The notes: generated by a model from the sequence alone, not told the origin. A stretch of 64,000 nucleotides of DNA from Faecalibacterium hattorii (GCF_003287455.1 NZ_PRLC01000010.1:1-64000); one strand, 5' to 3'; shown: positions 51,221 through 60,028, numbered from the stretch's first letter. Made by a program: numbers and translations.

Positions 51221-51661
51221 TCAGAGCATCATGGCTTCAAGGTCGCCGTGGTTGACGGGGGTGGAAAGGATGATCTGGGTGGAGGTGGTGCCGAGCTTCT
51301 GGAACTGGAGGATCAGGTGCTCCAGCTGGGGCATACTGCCGCAGCTCACCTTAATAAGGAAGGTGTAGGCGCCGGTGACATGGTAGCACTGCAGCACTTC
51401 CTTGCTGTTCTGCATCAGCTCCACCAGCTCGTCGCGGTGGCTGGGGGTGACGGAAAGGCTGATGAGGGCGTCCACGTACACGCGGTCGGCCGGGCGGTTG
51501 AGCACCACGGTGTAGCCGCTGATGATGCCGTCGGTCTCAAGCTTGTGGATGCGGCTGGAAACGGCGGGGCTGGTCAGCGCCACCTGCTCGGCGATCTCCT
51601 TGACCGGCATCCGGGCATTTTTGGCAAGGAGGGAGAGAATCTTGCGGTCTAAATCGTCCAT
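51221..51661 (-). CDS. Lrp/AsnC-family transcriptional regulator
   Basis: 146 residues. HTH (MDDLDRKILSLLAKNARMPV through VSSRIHKLETDGIISGYTVV) and a RAM ligand-binding domain (VTPSHRDELVELMQNSKEVL, YTFLIKVSCGSMPQLEHLI). Amino-acid-responsive regulator; targets unknown. AAGGAGA upstream; own promoter. Divergent from the orphan RNA unit, which it may control. Confidence 0.9.
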   Translation of the reverse strand: MDDLDRKILSLLAKNARMPVKEIAEQVALTSPAVSSRIHKLETDGIISGYTVVLNRPADRVYVDALISLSVTPSHRDELVELMQNSKEVLQCYHVTGAYTFLIKVSCGSMPQLEHLILQFQKLGTTSTQIILSTPVNHGDLEAMML

Positions 51662-51778
51662 GAGGAAGGTCTCCTTTTAAAATATGTTGGAATCCATAAA
51701 ATTTTTTGAAAGTAAAGTTTTATTGTTGTAAAAAACGTACAAACATCGAAAAAGCTTGGAAAAAATCTGGCTGTGTTA

Positions 51779-51807
51779 ATTATATAAAGTTTTGGACAAA
51801 ATGTAAA
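51779..51807 (-). promoter_or_regulatory. lrp promoter
   Basis: TTTACA (51802-51807, minus strand) and TATAAT (51779-51784), 17 bp apart; it leaves a leader of about 110 nt. Confidence 0.75.
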
Positions 51808-51840
51808 GTGTGAATTTAAAGCAAACTGCAAAAAATTTGT

Positions 51841-51868
51841 TTGACAAGAAAAGAAAAATGGGTATAAT
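51841..51868 (+). promoter_or_regulatory. Strong promoter of the orphan RNA unit
   Basis: A consensus TTGACA and TATAAT with 16-bp spacing. No gene on the plus strand lies downstream before a terminator. Confidence 0.85.
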
Positions 51869-51874
51869 ACATCT

Positions 51875-51990
51875 TGCAGGGCGCGAACAGCCCACTTGCT
51901 GTGCCCCGCATCTGAATATGAGATTCCCAACTTTATATACTTTCCCACCCCTCTATACACAAAAACCCGCTGCCAGGCGGGTTTTTGTGT
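51875..51990 (+). ncRNA. Candidate small RNA, about 115 nt
   Basis: Begins just after a consensus promoter and ends in a perfect 14-bp terminator, with no ribosome site or convincing frame. A hairpin with stem pieces GCAGGGC/GCCCCGC and ACAGC/GCTGT is near the 5' end, and the middle is a single-stranded pyrimidine-rich stretch (CTTTCCCACCCCTCTATAC). I do not recognise it as 6S, SRP, RNase P, tmRNA or a known riboswitch. The transcript is inferred. Confidence 0.6.
51957..51990 (+). terminator. Terminator of the orphan RNA unit
   Basis: ACACAAAAACCCGC and GCGGGTTTTTGTGT with a TGCCAG loop. Confidence 0.93.
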
Positions 51991-52038
51991 TTGTGGGGAT
52001 TTTTTATTGTGGGAAAGCATGCCTGAAAAGAAAATAGC

Positions 52039-52070
52039 CACTTTTCGTGGGGATAGCTACGAAAAGTGGT
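52039..52070 (-). terminator. Terminator of the thrE pair
   Basis: CCACTTTTCGT and ACGAAAAGTGG, 17 bp past the end of the minus-strand operon and followed there by CTATTTT. Confidence 0.8.
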
Positions 52071-52086
52071 TTTACGAAAGGAAACC

Positions 52087-52551
52087 TTATTTGCGGGGAG
52101 TGAAATGGGGCATCGGCAGCCCAAGCACCAGTGCGATGCCGACGGCCAGTGCGACGGCGATCTTAAACGTGGAGATGCCGTTGGCAAGGGCCAGTTCGTT
52201 ACTGCCCTGAATGAAATAGTAGGCGGCGTAGTAGATGCCGGCACCGGGCACGAGGGGGAAGATACCGGTCAGCAGGAAGATGGTGACCGGCGTTTTGAGG
52301 GCCACGGCGAAGATGCGGGCCAGCAGGGTCAGCGGGATGACGGCCAGCAGGGAAGCGGCAAAGGCTTCCAGCCCGAACAGGATGGCGGTCTCGTAGACGA
52401 ACCAGCCCACCGCGCCTACGAGCCCGCAGTAGGGCAGGGTGCGTTTGGGGCACGCGAAGAGGATGGCAAAGCTCAGGGTGCCCGCCCCGGCGATGAAAAA
52501 CTGCGCGACCAACTGGCCGATCTGCTCACTGGTCAAAAGAAGCTGTGTCAT
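52087..52551 (-). CDS. Threonine/serine exporter, small subunit (ThrE_2)
   Basis: 154 residues with four or five helices. AGAGTLSFAILFACPKRTLP, VGWFVYETAI and PLVPGAGIYYAAYYFIQG match the C-terminal half of ThrE proteins (DUF3815). Here the transporter is split in two genes; both halves are needed for export. Its ATGA overlap couples it to the larger subunit. Confidence 0.85.
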   Translation of the reverse strand: MTQLLLTSEQIGQLVAQFFIAGAGTLSFAILFACPKRTLPYCGLVGAVGWFVYETAILFGLEAFAASLLAVIPLTLLARIFAVALKTPVTIFLLTGIFPLVPGAGIYYAAYYFIQGSNELALANGISTFKIAVALAVGIALVLGLPMPHFTPRK

Positions 52552-53339
52552 GCAAGCACCACCCCCGTCAGCATGGAATAGGCCCCCAGCACAAGGCCGG
52601 TGCCGATGGCGATACTGGCCGCGATGAGGAGGGCGTCGATCATCCGAATGGTGCCGGAGAGATAATCGCCCTGCACGAAGTCCCGGATGCCCATGGTAAA
52701 GGCGATGCCGGGGGTCAGGATCATCAGGGTGCCGATGATGGCGTGGCTGGCCTCGGTGCGGAGCAGGTGGCAGCTGAGGATGCAGATGAGGGTAATGAGG
52801 GAGGCGGTGGAGATGGTCTTGAACCCGCCGCCCACGCCGTGCCGCCCGCAGAACAGCAGGTAGGCGCTGGCTGCAAGACCGGCCACTGCCGCCGCCAGCG
52901 CGGACCGCAGCGTGCCGCCGAAGATGAGCGCGAAGCAGAACGCGCCCGAAGGCCCGGCGGCCAGTTGGACCCGATCCTTCGGGAAGGGGATGCCCTTGGC
53001 CTGAACAAGGCGGCTCTCCGCCTCGTCGATGGTGACGCCGCCCGCCGCGATCTGGCGGGAGAGCTGGTTCACCGCAGCCACCCGGCCCAGATGGGTCGTG
53101 CGGGTGGGCACATTGCGCACCTCACTGATCTCCGCCGTGCCCGCGCTGGCGAAGATGCCATTGGTCAATACATATACGTGAAACTCCCGCAGATGGAAGC
53201 TGCGGGCCATGATCTCCATGGTCTGCTGGACGCGGAAGACCTCCGCACCGTTTTCCAGCAGCGTCTGCCCTGCCGCCATGATAAAATCCATGATGCGCTG
53301 GCGCTGCTGCTCGTCGGGATACAATTCCCTGCCGTTCAT
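52548..53339 (-). CDS. Threonine/serine exporter, large subunit (ThrE/DUF1212)
   Basis: 263 residues. A soluble N-terminal section (about 1-115, with GQTLLENGAEVFRVQQTMEI typical of DUF1212) and about five helices, including LMILTPGIAFTMGIRDFVQG. GGAGC precedes the ATG. Amino-acid export next to an Lrp regulator is functionally consistent. Confidence 0.87.
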   Translation of the reverse strand: MNGRELYPDEQQRQRIMDFIMAAGQTLLENGAEVFRVQQTMEIMARSFHLREFHVYVLTNGIFASAGTAEISEVRNVPTRTTHLGRVAAVNQLSRQIAAGGVTIDEAESRLVQAKGIPFPKDRVQLAAGPSGAFCFALIFGGTLRSALAAAVAGLAASAYLLFCGRHGVGGGFKTISTASLITLICILSCHLLRTEASHAIIGTLMILTPGIAFTMGIRDFVQGDYLSGTIRMIDALLIAASIAIGTGLVLGAYSMLTGVVLA

Positions 53340-53423
53340 TCGTTCGCTCCTTGCTGTGCTGATAAGGCAAAATATCTCTTATAAAATAGCATATTGCAGG
53401 CGATTTGTCCAACCGAAAAATTT

Positions 53424-53476
53424 CAGCCTCCCCTACAGGAGGCGGCGGCATCCCGTCAGCGAGGACGGAGAGGCTG
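53424..53476. repeat. Half copy of the palindromic repeat
   Basis: CAGCCTC at 53424-53430 and GAGGCTG at 53470-53476 bound a sequence matching one half of the repeat at 18786 (CTCCCC...GGAGG, GGCATC, GACGGAGAGG). Confidence 0.65.
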
Positions 53477-53526
53477 CAGGAAGGAACGCAAAATCAATTT
53501 CCTACCAAAAAACTTCGTTGAAAGGG

Positions 53527-53555
53527 TTGACAAATCCCGTCGGGAGGGGTAGAAT
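53527..53555 (+). promoter_or_regulatory. Promoter of the metQNI T-box transcript
   Basis: TTGACA and TAGAAT, 17 bp apart. Confidence 0.8.
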
Positions 53556-53561
53556 ACAACC

Positions 53562-53877
53562 AATATCACAAAAATGGCTGTGAAGAGAAGAGTAGGTTTT
53601 CGCATTGATCCTTCCAGAGAGCCCGGCCGGTGGAAAAGGGCAGGAAACAGGGAACTGAAAATGGTCTCGGAGCCGCGGGGGCGAAGCGCAAGAGTGCTAA
53701 GCCCGCGACGGGAGCGCCCGTTACAGCGTCCGGCTGTAAGCAGTGGAGGGAGAAAGCCGCTGCCGCAGCTTCGAGGCCGAGCCCGTGAGGGCACGGTAAA
53801 CCAAGGTGGTACCACGGAAGTTTTGTCACGCTTTCGTCCTTGTGGGCTGTTGCCCGCCGAGGACGGAAGCGTTTTTC
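53562..53877 (+). promoter_or_regulatory. T-box riboswitch, probably methionine-specific
   Basis: A leader with Stem I marks (GAAGAGAAGAGTAGG, then CCAGAGAGCCCGGCCGGTGG) and the T-box AAGGTGGTACCACGG at 53803-53817. The terminator is 53828-53877 (ACGCTTTCGTCCT with AGGACGGAAGCGT and TTTTT). In the likely specifier loop ACTGAAAATGGTC, ATG at 53661-53663 would read uncharged tRNA-Met, which fits the genes below. Confidence 0.9.
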
Positions 53878-53965
53878 TTTGCTTCCGGCTGCATGAGGCG
53901 CAGAAAAATGTGCTGCGCGGTGCAAAAACAATTGTTTGAAAACAGATCAAGAGAGGGAAAACATT

Positions 53966-54895
53966 ATGTCTAAGATTTCGCGTCGTGATTTTCTGAAGGT
54001 AACTGGCGTGGCTGCGGCTGCCGCAGCCCTGACCGCTTGCGGTGGTTCTTCTTCCTCCACTGCAAGCAGCGCTGCTTCTGCCGCTTCCTCTGCCGCTTCC
54101 TCTGAAGTGGTGAAGAAGCTGGACAAGATCAGCATCGCCGTCCCCAACGACACCACCAACGAGGCCCGCGCCCTGACCCTGCTGGAGAAGAACGGTTTCT
54201 TCAAGCTGAAGGCTGACGCCGGCATCACCGCCACCAAGAACGACATCGAGGAGAACCCGTTCAACGTCAGCATCGACGAGGTCGAGGCTGCGCAGGTGCC
54301 CAACGTCCTGCAGGATGAGGACTACGCCGTCATCAACTCCAACTACGCCATCTCTGCCGGTCTGGACCCCATGACCGATGCACTGGCTATGGAGGACGGC
54401 TCTTCCGCTTACGTCAACGTTCTGGTCTGCAAGGAGGGCAACGAGGAGGAGCCGAAGATCAAGGCACTGGTCGCTGCTCTGGAGAGCCAGCAGGTCAAGG
54501 ACTTCATGACCGAAAACTACGGCGGCGCTGTGGTCTCTGTTGTGGAGAACCCCACCGACGGCTACGATTCCAGCATTGACTACGACGCTTTGAACGGCGA
54601 GACCGTCAGCTGCGCTGCTACCCCCGCACCCCACTGCGAGATCCTTGAGGTCTGCAAGGAGATCCTCGCAGCCAAGGGCATCACGCTGGACATTCAGGAG
54701 TACGACGACTATGTGATCCCCAACACCGTGGTCGAGGATGGTCAGGTCGATACCAACTACTTCCAGCATCAGCCCTATCTGGACGACTTCAACGCCGAGA
54801 AGGGCACCCATCTGGTGACGGTGGCCGGCATCCACGTGGAGCCCATGGGCATCTACGGCGGCAAGCAGAGCGACCTGTCCCCCATTGAGGGCTAA
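53966..54895 (+). CDS. metQ: Methionine ABC transporter substrate-binding lipoprotein MetQ
   Basis: 309 residues. N-terminus MSKISRRDFLKVTGVAAAAA has twin arginines and ends in a lipobox ALTACG, then a Ser/Ala linker and the NlpA/MetQ domain (SIAVPNDTTNEARALTLLEK, NYAISAGLDPM, QDYDDY-like core, and TNYFQHQPYLDDFN). Binds methionine at the membrane face. Start at 53966 chosen by GAGAGGG; codons suggest high expression. Confidence 0.93.
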   Translation: MSKISRRDFLKVTGVAAAAAALTACGGSSSSTASSAASAASSAASSEVVKKLDKISIAVPNDTTNEARALTLLEKNGFFKLKADAGITATKNDIEENPFNVSIDEVEAAQVPNVLQDEDYAVINSNYAISAGLDPMTDALAMEDGSSAYVNVLVCKEGNEEEPKIKALVAALESQQVKDFMTENYGGAVVSVVENPTDGYDSSIDYDALNGETVSCAATPAPHCEILEVCKEILAAKGITLDIQEYDDYVIPNTVVEDGQVDTNYFQHQPYLDDFNAEKGTHLVTVAGIHVEPMGIYGGKQSDLSPIEG

Positions 54896-54910
54896 AAAGG
54901 AGCAATTTCT

Positions 54911-55924
54911 GTGATCGAGATCAAACATCTTTCCAAGACCTTCCAGATGAAGGATGGCGCGGTCAACGCGCTGAGTGACATCAATCTGACCATTCCGGAT
55001 GGTTCCATCTATGGCATCATCGGCATGTCCGGTGCGGGCAAATCCACGCTGGTGCGCTGCATCAATCTGTTGGAACGCCCCACCGAGGGCAGCGTCGTCA
55101 TCGACGGCGTGGAGATGGAGAAGCTTTCTCCTGCCGAGCTGCGTGCCCGCCGCCGGGAGATCACGATGATCTTCCAGCAGTTCAACCTGCTGATGCAGCG
55201 CAGCTGCCTGAGGAACATCTGTTTCCCCATGGAGCTGGCTGGGGTGAAAAAGGACAAGGCTGAAAAGCGTGCCCGCGAGCTGCTGGAGATGGTGGGGCTG
55301 CCCGATAAGGCCAACGCCTACCCGGCCCAGCTTTCCGGCGGCCAGAAGCAGCGCATCGCCATTGCCCGCGCATTGGCGACCGACCCCAAAGTCCTGCTCT
55401 GTGACGAGGCCACCAGCGCACTGGACCCCAACACCACCCACTCCATCCTGACCCTGATCAAGGACATCAACCGGAAGCTGGGCATCACGGTGGTGGTCAT
55501 CACCCATCAGATGAGCGTTGTGGAAGAGATCTGCGATCACGTTGCGATTCTGGACGGCGGCGTTGTGGTGGAAGTGGGCGAGGTGAAGGAGATCTTCTCG
55601 AACCCCAAGACCGCTGCGGCCAAGCGTCTGGTGGCACCCAACGGCGGCAGCGCCGCACGGGATCTGTCGAGCTTTGCGCCCGACGACCATGTGGTGCGCG
55701 TGACCTTCAACGGTTCGTCCGCCGCAAAGCCGCTGGTGGCGAGCCTTGCCGCCGAGACCGGCATTCTGGTCAGCGTACTGAGCGCTGACACCCGTGACCT
55801 GAGCGGCCAGTGCTACGGCAGTATGCTGCTCAAGCTGCCCAAAGACATCGAACAGGCAAAACAGGCGGCCGCCTATATGCGCGGCCAGCCCGGCGTGACC
55901 GTAGAGGAGGTGACCGGCGAATGA
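54911..55924 (+). CDS. metN: Methionine ABC transporter ATP-binding protein MetN
   Basis: 337 residues. Walker A GMSGAGKSTLVRCIN, IFQQFNLLMQRSCLRNI, LSGGQKQRIAIARALA and VLLCDEATSALDPNTT, then a C-terminal NIL domain (from about 265) that senses methionine. GTG start after AAAGGAGC. Overlaps metI by ATGA. Confidence 0.94.
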   Translation: MIEIKHLSKTFQMKDGAVNALSDINLTIPDGSIYGIIGMSGAGKSTLVRCINLLERPTEGSVVIDGVEMEKLSPAELRARRREITMIFQQFNLLMQRSCLRNICFPMELAGVKKDKAEKRARELLEMVGLPDKANAYPAQLSGGQKQRIAIARALATDPKVLLCDEATSALDPNTTHSILTLIKDINRKLGITVVVITHQMSVVEEICDHVAILDGGVVVEVGEVKEIFSNPKTAAAKRLVAPNGGSAARDLSSFAPDDHVVRVTFNGSSAAKPLVASLAAETGILVSVLSADTRDLSGQCYGSMLLKLPKDIEQAKQAAAYMRGQPGVTVEEVTGE

Positions 55925-56577
55925 GCTTTGCAGATTATGGCTTTGCCGTGTGGGAGACGTTCTATGTGACCGTCCTCGCCACTGCGTTTTCGCTGGTCAT
56001 CGGCTTGCCGCTGGGCGTGCTGCTGGTGGCCGGGGATAAGGACGGCGTCCTGCCCCTGCCCGGCTGGCTGATGCACCTGCTGAATATCGTCATCAACATC
56101 CTGCGCAGCGTTCCGTTCCTGATTTTGATGATCTGCGTCTTCCCACTTTCCCGTGCCATCGTGGGCACGACGGTGGGCACCAAGGCCACCATCGTGCCGC
56201 TGGTGGTCGCCGCTTTCCCGTTTGTGGCGCGCCTCGTGGAAACGAGCCTCCGTGAACTGGACGAAGGTGTGGTGGAAGCTGCACAGAGCATGGGCGCGAC
56301 CCCGTTCCAGATCATCACCAAGGTCATGATCCCGGAGTGTCTGCCGGGCCTGATCTCCAGCATGACCACGGCCCTGACCACGATCCTTGGCTACTCGGCC
56401 ATGTCCGGTGCCATCGGCGGCGGCGGTCTGGGCAAGGTGGCCATCTCCTATGGCTACTACCGCTACCAGACCAACATCATGATCGTCTGCGTCGTGCTGC
56501 TGATCCTGCTGGTGCAGGCGTTCCAGTCCGTCGGTACGTTCTGGGCCAACCAGAGCGATAAGCGGCTGAGAAAGTAA
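55921..56577 (+). CDS. metI: Methionine ABC transporter permease MetI
   Basis: 218 residues, five helices. SVPFLILMICVFPLSRAIVG, the EAA loop ELDEGVVEAAQSMGATPFQI and GGGGLGKVAISYGYYRYQTN are MetI motifs. The start at 55921 is coupled to metN. Confidence 0.94.
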   Translation: MSFADYGFAVWETFYVTVLATAFSLVIGLPLGVLLVAGDKDGVLPLPGWLMHLLNIVINILRSVPFLILMICVFPLSRAIVGTTVGTKATIVPLVVAAFPFVARLVETSLRELDEGVVEAAQSMGATPFQIITKVMIPECLPGLISSMTTALTTILGYSAMSGAIGGGGLGKVAISYGYYRYQTNIMIVCVVLLILLVQAFQSVGTFWANQSDKRLRK

Positions 56578-56630
56578 AGCCGTATCTCACCGCCCATCTC
56601 TCCGGCAGGAAGTTCCAATTTAACGTTTCG

Positions 56631-56667
56631 ATTCCCCGCCGGAGGCAGCTGCTCTCCTGCGGGGAAT
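56631..56667 (+). terminator. Hairpin after metI
   Basis: ATTCCCCGC with GCGGGGAAT and an inner GGAG...CTCC stem. No good T run follows, so read-through into metY is plausible. Confidence 0.55.
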
Positions 56668-56705
56668 TGTGCTATTTAGACAAACCCAGTAAAGGAGTAT
56701 GTAGT

Positions 56706-57980
56706 ATGAATCGCGATACCATCTGCGTGCAGGGCGGTTACACCCCCGGCAACGGCGAACCCCGCCAGATCCCCATCATCCAGTCCACCACCTTCAAGTA
56801 TGCCACCAGTGAGGACATGGGCAAGCTGTTCGATCTGGAAGCCGACGGCTATTTCTATTCCCGCCTGCAGAATCCCACCTGCGATCTCGTGGCAAAAAAG
56901 ATCTGTGAGCTGGAAGACGGCACCGCCGCCATGCTGACGTCCAGCGGTCAGGCCGCCAACTTCTTCGCGCTGTTCAACCTCTGCGAAGCCGGGGATCATA
57001 TCGTTGCGTCCAGCACCATTTACGGCGGCACCTTCAACCTCATCTCCGTCACCATGAAGAAGATGGGCATCGAGGCCACCTTCGTGGACCCGCTGTGCAC
57101 CGAGGAGGAGCTGAACGCCGCCTTCCGCCCCAACACCAAGGCCGTCTTCGGCGAGACCATTGCAAACCCGGCCCTGACCGTGCTGGACATTGAGAAGTTC
57201 GCCAAGGCTGCCCATGCCCACGGCGTGCCCCTCATTGTGGATAATACCTTCCCCACGCCGGTGAACTGCCGCCCCTTTGCGTGGGGTGCGGATATCGTGA
57301 CCCACTCCACCACCAAGTACATGGACGGCCACGGTGCGGTGCTGGGCGGTGCCATCGTGGACAGCGGCAAGTTCGACTGGATGGCCCACGCCGAGAAGTT
57401 CCCCGGCCTGTGCACCCCGGACGACAGCTACCACGGCATCACCTACGCCGAGCGCTTCGGCAAGGAGGGGGCCTTCATCACCAAGGCCACCGCCCAGCTC
57501 ATGCGGGACTTCGGCTCCATGCAGTCCCCCATGAACGCCTATATGCTGAATCTCGGTCTGGAGAGCCTCCACGTCCGGATGCATCGCCACTGTGAGAACG
57601 GCATGGCAGTGGCCCAGTTCCTCGAAGCTCACCCCAAGGTGGCTTACGTCAACTACTGCGGCCTTGCATCCAGCCCCTATCATGCGCTGGCCGAAAAGTA
57701 TCTGCCGAAGGGCAGCTGCGGCGTGGTCAGCTTTGGTCTGGCCGGGGGCCGCGAAGCCGCCAGCACCTTTATGAAAAACCTGAAGCTTGCCGCCATCGAG
57801 ACCCATGTGGCCGATGCCCGCACCTGCTGCCTGAACCCGGCGTCCAGCACGCACCGCCAGATGAACGATGAGCAGCTGAAGGCCGCCGGTGTGCCTGCCG
57901 AGCTGGTCCGGATGAGCTGCGGCCTCGAAAGCAGTGAGGACCTGATCGCTGATATCGCACAGGCTCTTGATAAAATCTGA
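56706..57980 (+). CDS. metY: O-acetylhomoserine sulfhydrylase
   Basis: 424 residues, PLP enzyme of the Cys/Met-metabolism family that makes homocysteine from O-acetylhomoserine and sulfide. TTFKYATSEDM, FYSRLQNPTCD, LIVDNTFPTP and the PLP-lysine motif HSTTKYMDGHGAVLGG are present. Start at 56706 after AAAGGAG. Followed by metA 21 bp later; together they give the direct sulfhydrylation route. Confidence 0.93.
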   Translation: MNRDTICVQGGYTPGNGEPRQIPIIQSTTFKYATSEDMGKLFDLEADGYFYSRLQNPTCDLVAKKICELEDGTAAMLTSSGQAANFFALFNLCEAGDHIVASSTIYGGTFNLISVTMKKMGIEATFVDPLCTEEELNAAFRPNTKAVFGETIANPALTVLDIEKFAKAAHAHGVPLIVDNTFPTPVNCRPFAWGADIVTHSTTKYMDGHGAVLGGAIVDSGKFDWMAHAEKFPGLCTPDDSYHGITYAERFGKEGAFITKATAQLMRDFGSMQSPMNAYMLNLGLESLHVRMHRHCENGMAVAQFLEAHPKVAYVNYCGLASSPYHALAEKYLPKGSCGVVSFGLAGGREAASTFMKNLKLAAIETHVADARTCCLNPASSTHRQMNDEQLKAAGVPAELVRMSCGLESSEDLIADIAQALDKI

Positions 57981-58001
57981 CCCTGAAGGAGAAGAACCGC
58001 T

Positions 58002-58940
58002 ATGCCCCTGATCATCCCTAAAACGCTTCCCGCCTACGATGCGCTGTATGAGGAAAACGTCTTCGTCATGCACCGGGAACGGGCGGCTTCCCAGCACATC
58101 CGCCCGCTGGAAATCCTCATCCTGAACCTGATGCCGACCAAGATCGCCACCGAGACGCAGATCGCCCGCTTGCTGGCGAACACGCCGCTGCAGGTCCATA
58201 TGACCCTGCTGCAGACGGTCAGCCACGAGGCAACTCACGTTTCGGCGGCGCATCTGGACGCCTTTTACAAGACCTTCGACGAGGTGAAGAACAACCGCTA
58301 CGACGGGATGATCATCACCGGCGCCCCGGTGGAGACGATGGACTTTGAGCAGGTGGATTACTGGCCGGAGCTGTGCGAGATCATGGACTTCAGCGAGACG
58401 AACGTCTACTCCACCCTCCATGTCTGCTGGGGTGCACAGGCGGGGCTGTATTACCACTACGGCATCCGCAAGGAGATCCTGCCCCAGAAGATGTTTGGCA
58501 TCTTCGAGCACCGGGTCACCCGGCCCTCGAACCCGCTGGTGCGCGGCTTTGACGAGGTGTTCTACGCCCCCCACAGCCGCCACACCGGCATCTCCCGCGC
58601 GGACGTGGACGGCTGCAAGGCCCTGCGCATCCTTGCCGAGAGCGACGAGGCCGGGCCTTTCCTGATGAGCACCGAGAACGGGCGGCAGATCTTCGTTACC
58701 GGCCACCCGGAGTACGATAAGTATACGCTGGATGCCGAGTATAAGCGGGATGTGGCCAAGGGGCTGCCCATTGCCATCCCCAAGAACTACTACCCCAACG
58801 ATGACCCGGAGCAGCCGCCGCTCTTCCGCTGGCGGGCCCATGCACATTTGTTGTATGAGAACTGGCTGAACTATTACGTCTACCAGAATACCCCCTATGA
58901 CCTTGGTGCCATTGAGCGGGTGAAGCACGAAACCAGATAA
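58002..58940 (+). CDS. metA: Homoserine O-acetyltransferase (MetA family)
   Basis: 312 residues, usual for MetA. HVCWGAQAGLYYHYG holds the acyl-accepting Cys142, and GIFEHRV and FVTGHPEYD the remaining conserved parts. Residue 111 is Glu (GAPVE), the residue linked to acetyl-CoA use in this family, where succinyl-CoA users have Gly. O-acetylhomoserine is exactly what the adjacent MetY needs. AAGGAG before the ATG. Confidence 0.94.
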   Translation: MPLIIPKTLPAYDALYEENVFVMHRERAASQHIRPLEILILNLMPTKIATETQIARLLANTPLQVHMTLLQTVSHEATHVSAAHLDAFYKTFDEVKNNRYDGMIITGAPVETMDFEQVDYWPELCEIMDFSETNVYSTLHVCWGAQAGLYYHYGIRKEILPQKMFGIFEHRVTRPSNPLVRGFDEVFYAPHSRHTGISRADVDGCKALRILAESDEAGPFLMSTENGRQIFVTGHPEYDKYTLDAEYKRDVAKGLPIAIPKNYYPNDDPEQPPLFRWRAHAHLLYENWLNYYVYQNTPYDLGAIERVKHETR

Positions 58941-58994
58941 TATGTCAGAAAAGGGCTGCCGCGCGGCGACGGCCCATTTTTAGGAGGAAGCAGC

Positions 58995-60026
58995 ATGGGA
59001 ATTGCAGGAAACAAGTGGGGGTTCACGGTGGGGCGGCTGCCCCACGGCCCCTTGGATAAGATCAGCGATGTGCCGGGGGTGACGGTGGGCCACTGCACGC
59101 TGGCGGAGGGAAACATCCAGACCGGCGTGACGGCTCTGCTGCCCCATCAGGGGGATGTCTTCCACGACAAACTCTTGGCGGCAAGCTATGTTATCAACGG
59201 CTTCGGCAAGACCACCGGCCTTGTCCAGATCGATGAACTGGGCACGCTGGAAACGCCGATTTTGTTCACCAATACGTTGAGTGTTGGAACCGTGGAGACG
59301 GCGCTGGTGAAGTACATGCTGGCCCGCAACCCCGACATCTGCGAGACCACCGGCAGCGTGAACCCGGTGGTCTGCGAGTGCAACGACAGCGGCCTGAACG
59401 ACATCCGGGGCCTTCACGTCACCGAAGAACACGTCTTCGCTGCACTGGCCGACTGCAAGGCCGATTTTGCCGAGGGTGCCGTCGGGGCCGGGCGGGGAAT
59501 GCGCTGCCACGGCCTGAAAGGCGGCATCGGGTCGGCCTCCCGGCAGCTGGAGCTGGACGGGAAACGGTACACCATCGGTGCCCTCGTTCTCTCGAACCAC
59601 GCCGTCTTCGACGACCTCATCGTGGCGGGGACTCCGATCCACGACCTGCTGGACAAATCGATCCCGCCCCATGAGGACAAAGGCTCCATCATCACGGTGC
59701 TGGCGACGGATATCCCGCTCAGTGAGCGTCAGTTGCGGCGGCTCTGCCGCAGGGCGCTGGTGGGCCTGTCCCGCACCGGGTCCATGTGCGGCAACGGCAG
59801 CGGCGAGATCGTCCTCGCCTTCACCACGGCCAACCGGGTCCCCCATGACTCTGAAACGGCCATCCTCCCCCTGCAGATGCTCCACGATGACGCCATCAAT
59901 CCGCTCTTCCGCGCGGTGGCCGAGTGCGTGGAGGAAAGCGTCCTGAGCAGTCTGCTTCACGCCGAGACCGTGACCGGCTACCATGGCCGCACGGTGCAGT
60001 GCCTGACGGAGCTGCTGAACCAGTAA
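58995..60026 (+). CDS. P1 (DmpA) family peptidase
   Basis: 343 residues. ISDVPGVTVGHCTL (start), NDSGLNDIRG, GRGMRCHGLKGGIGSASRQL and GALVLSNHAVFDDL match the DmpA aminopeptidase family. These Ntn-type enzymes cleave themselves before a Ser; Ser in LVLSNHA is the candidate. Probably an aminopeptidase on small peptides. GAGGAAG lies upstream. Confidence 0.87.
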   Translation: MGIAGNKWGFTVGRLPHGPLDKISDVPGVTVGHCTLAEGNIQTGVTALLPHQGDVFHDKLLAASYVINGFGKTTGLVQIDELGTLETPILFTNTLSVGTVETALVKYMLARNPDICETTGSVNPVVCECNDSGLNDIRGLHVTEEHVFAALADCKADFAEGAVGAGRGMRCHGLKGGIGSASRQLELDGKRYTIGALVLSNHAVFDDLIVAGTPIHDLLDKSIPPHEDKGSIITVLATDIPLSERQLRRLCRRALVGLSRTGSMCGNGSGEIVLAFTTANRVPHDSETAILPLQMLHDDAINPLFRAVAECVEESVLSSLLHAETVTGYHGRTVQCLTELLNQ

Positions 60027-60028
60027 AG

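Noticed and set aside
53456-55690. A 744-codon minus-strand frame across the T-box and metQ/metN
   Set aside because: Lies over a certain riboswitch and two certain genes; His/Asp-rich nonsense protein.
56578-56705. SAM riboswitch before metY
   Set aside because: None of the S-box conserved segments is present; only a plain hairpin.
56676-58928. A 750-codon minus-strand frame over metY and metA
   Set aside because: Antisense shadow of two well-identified enzymes.
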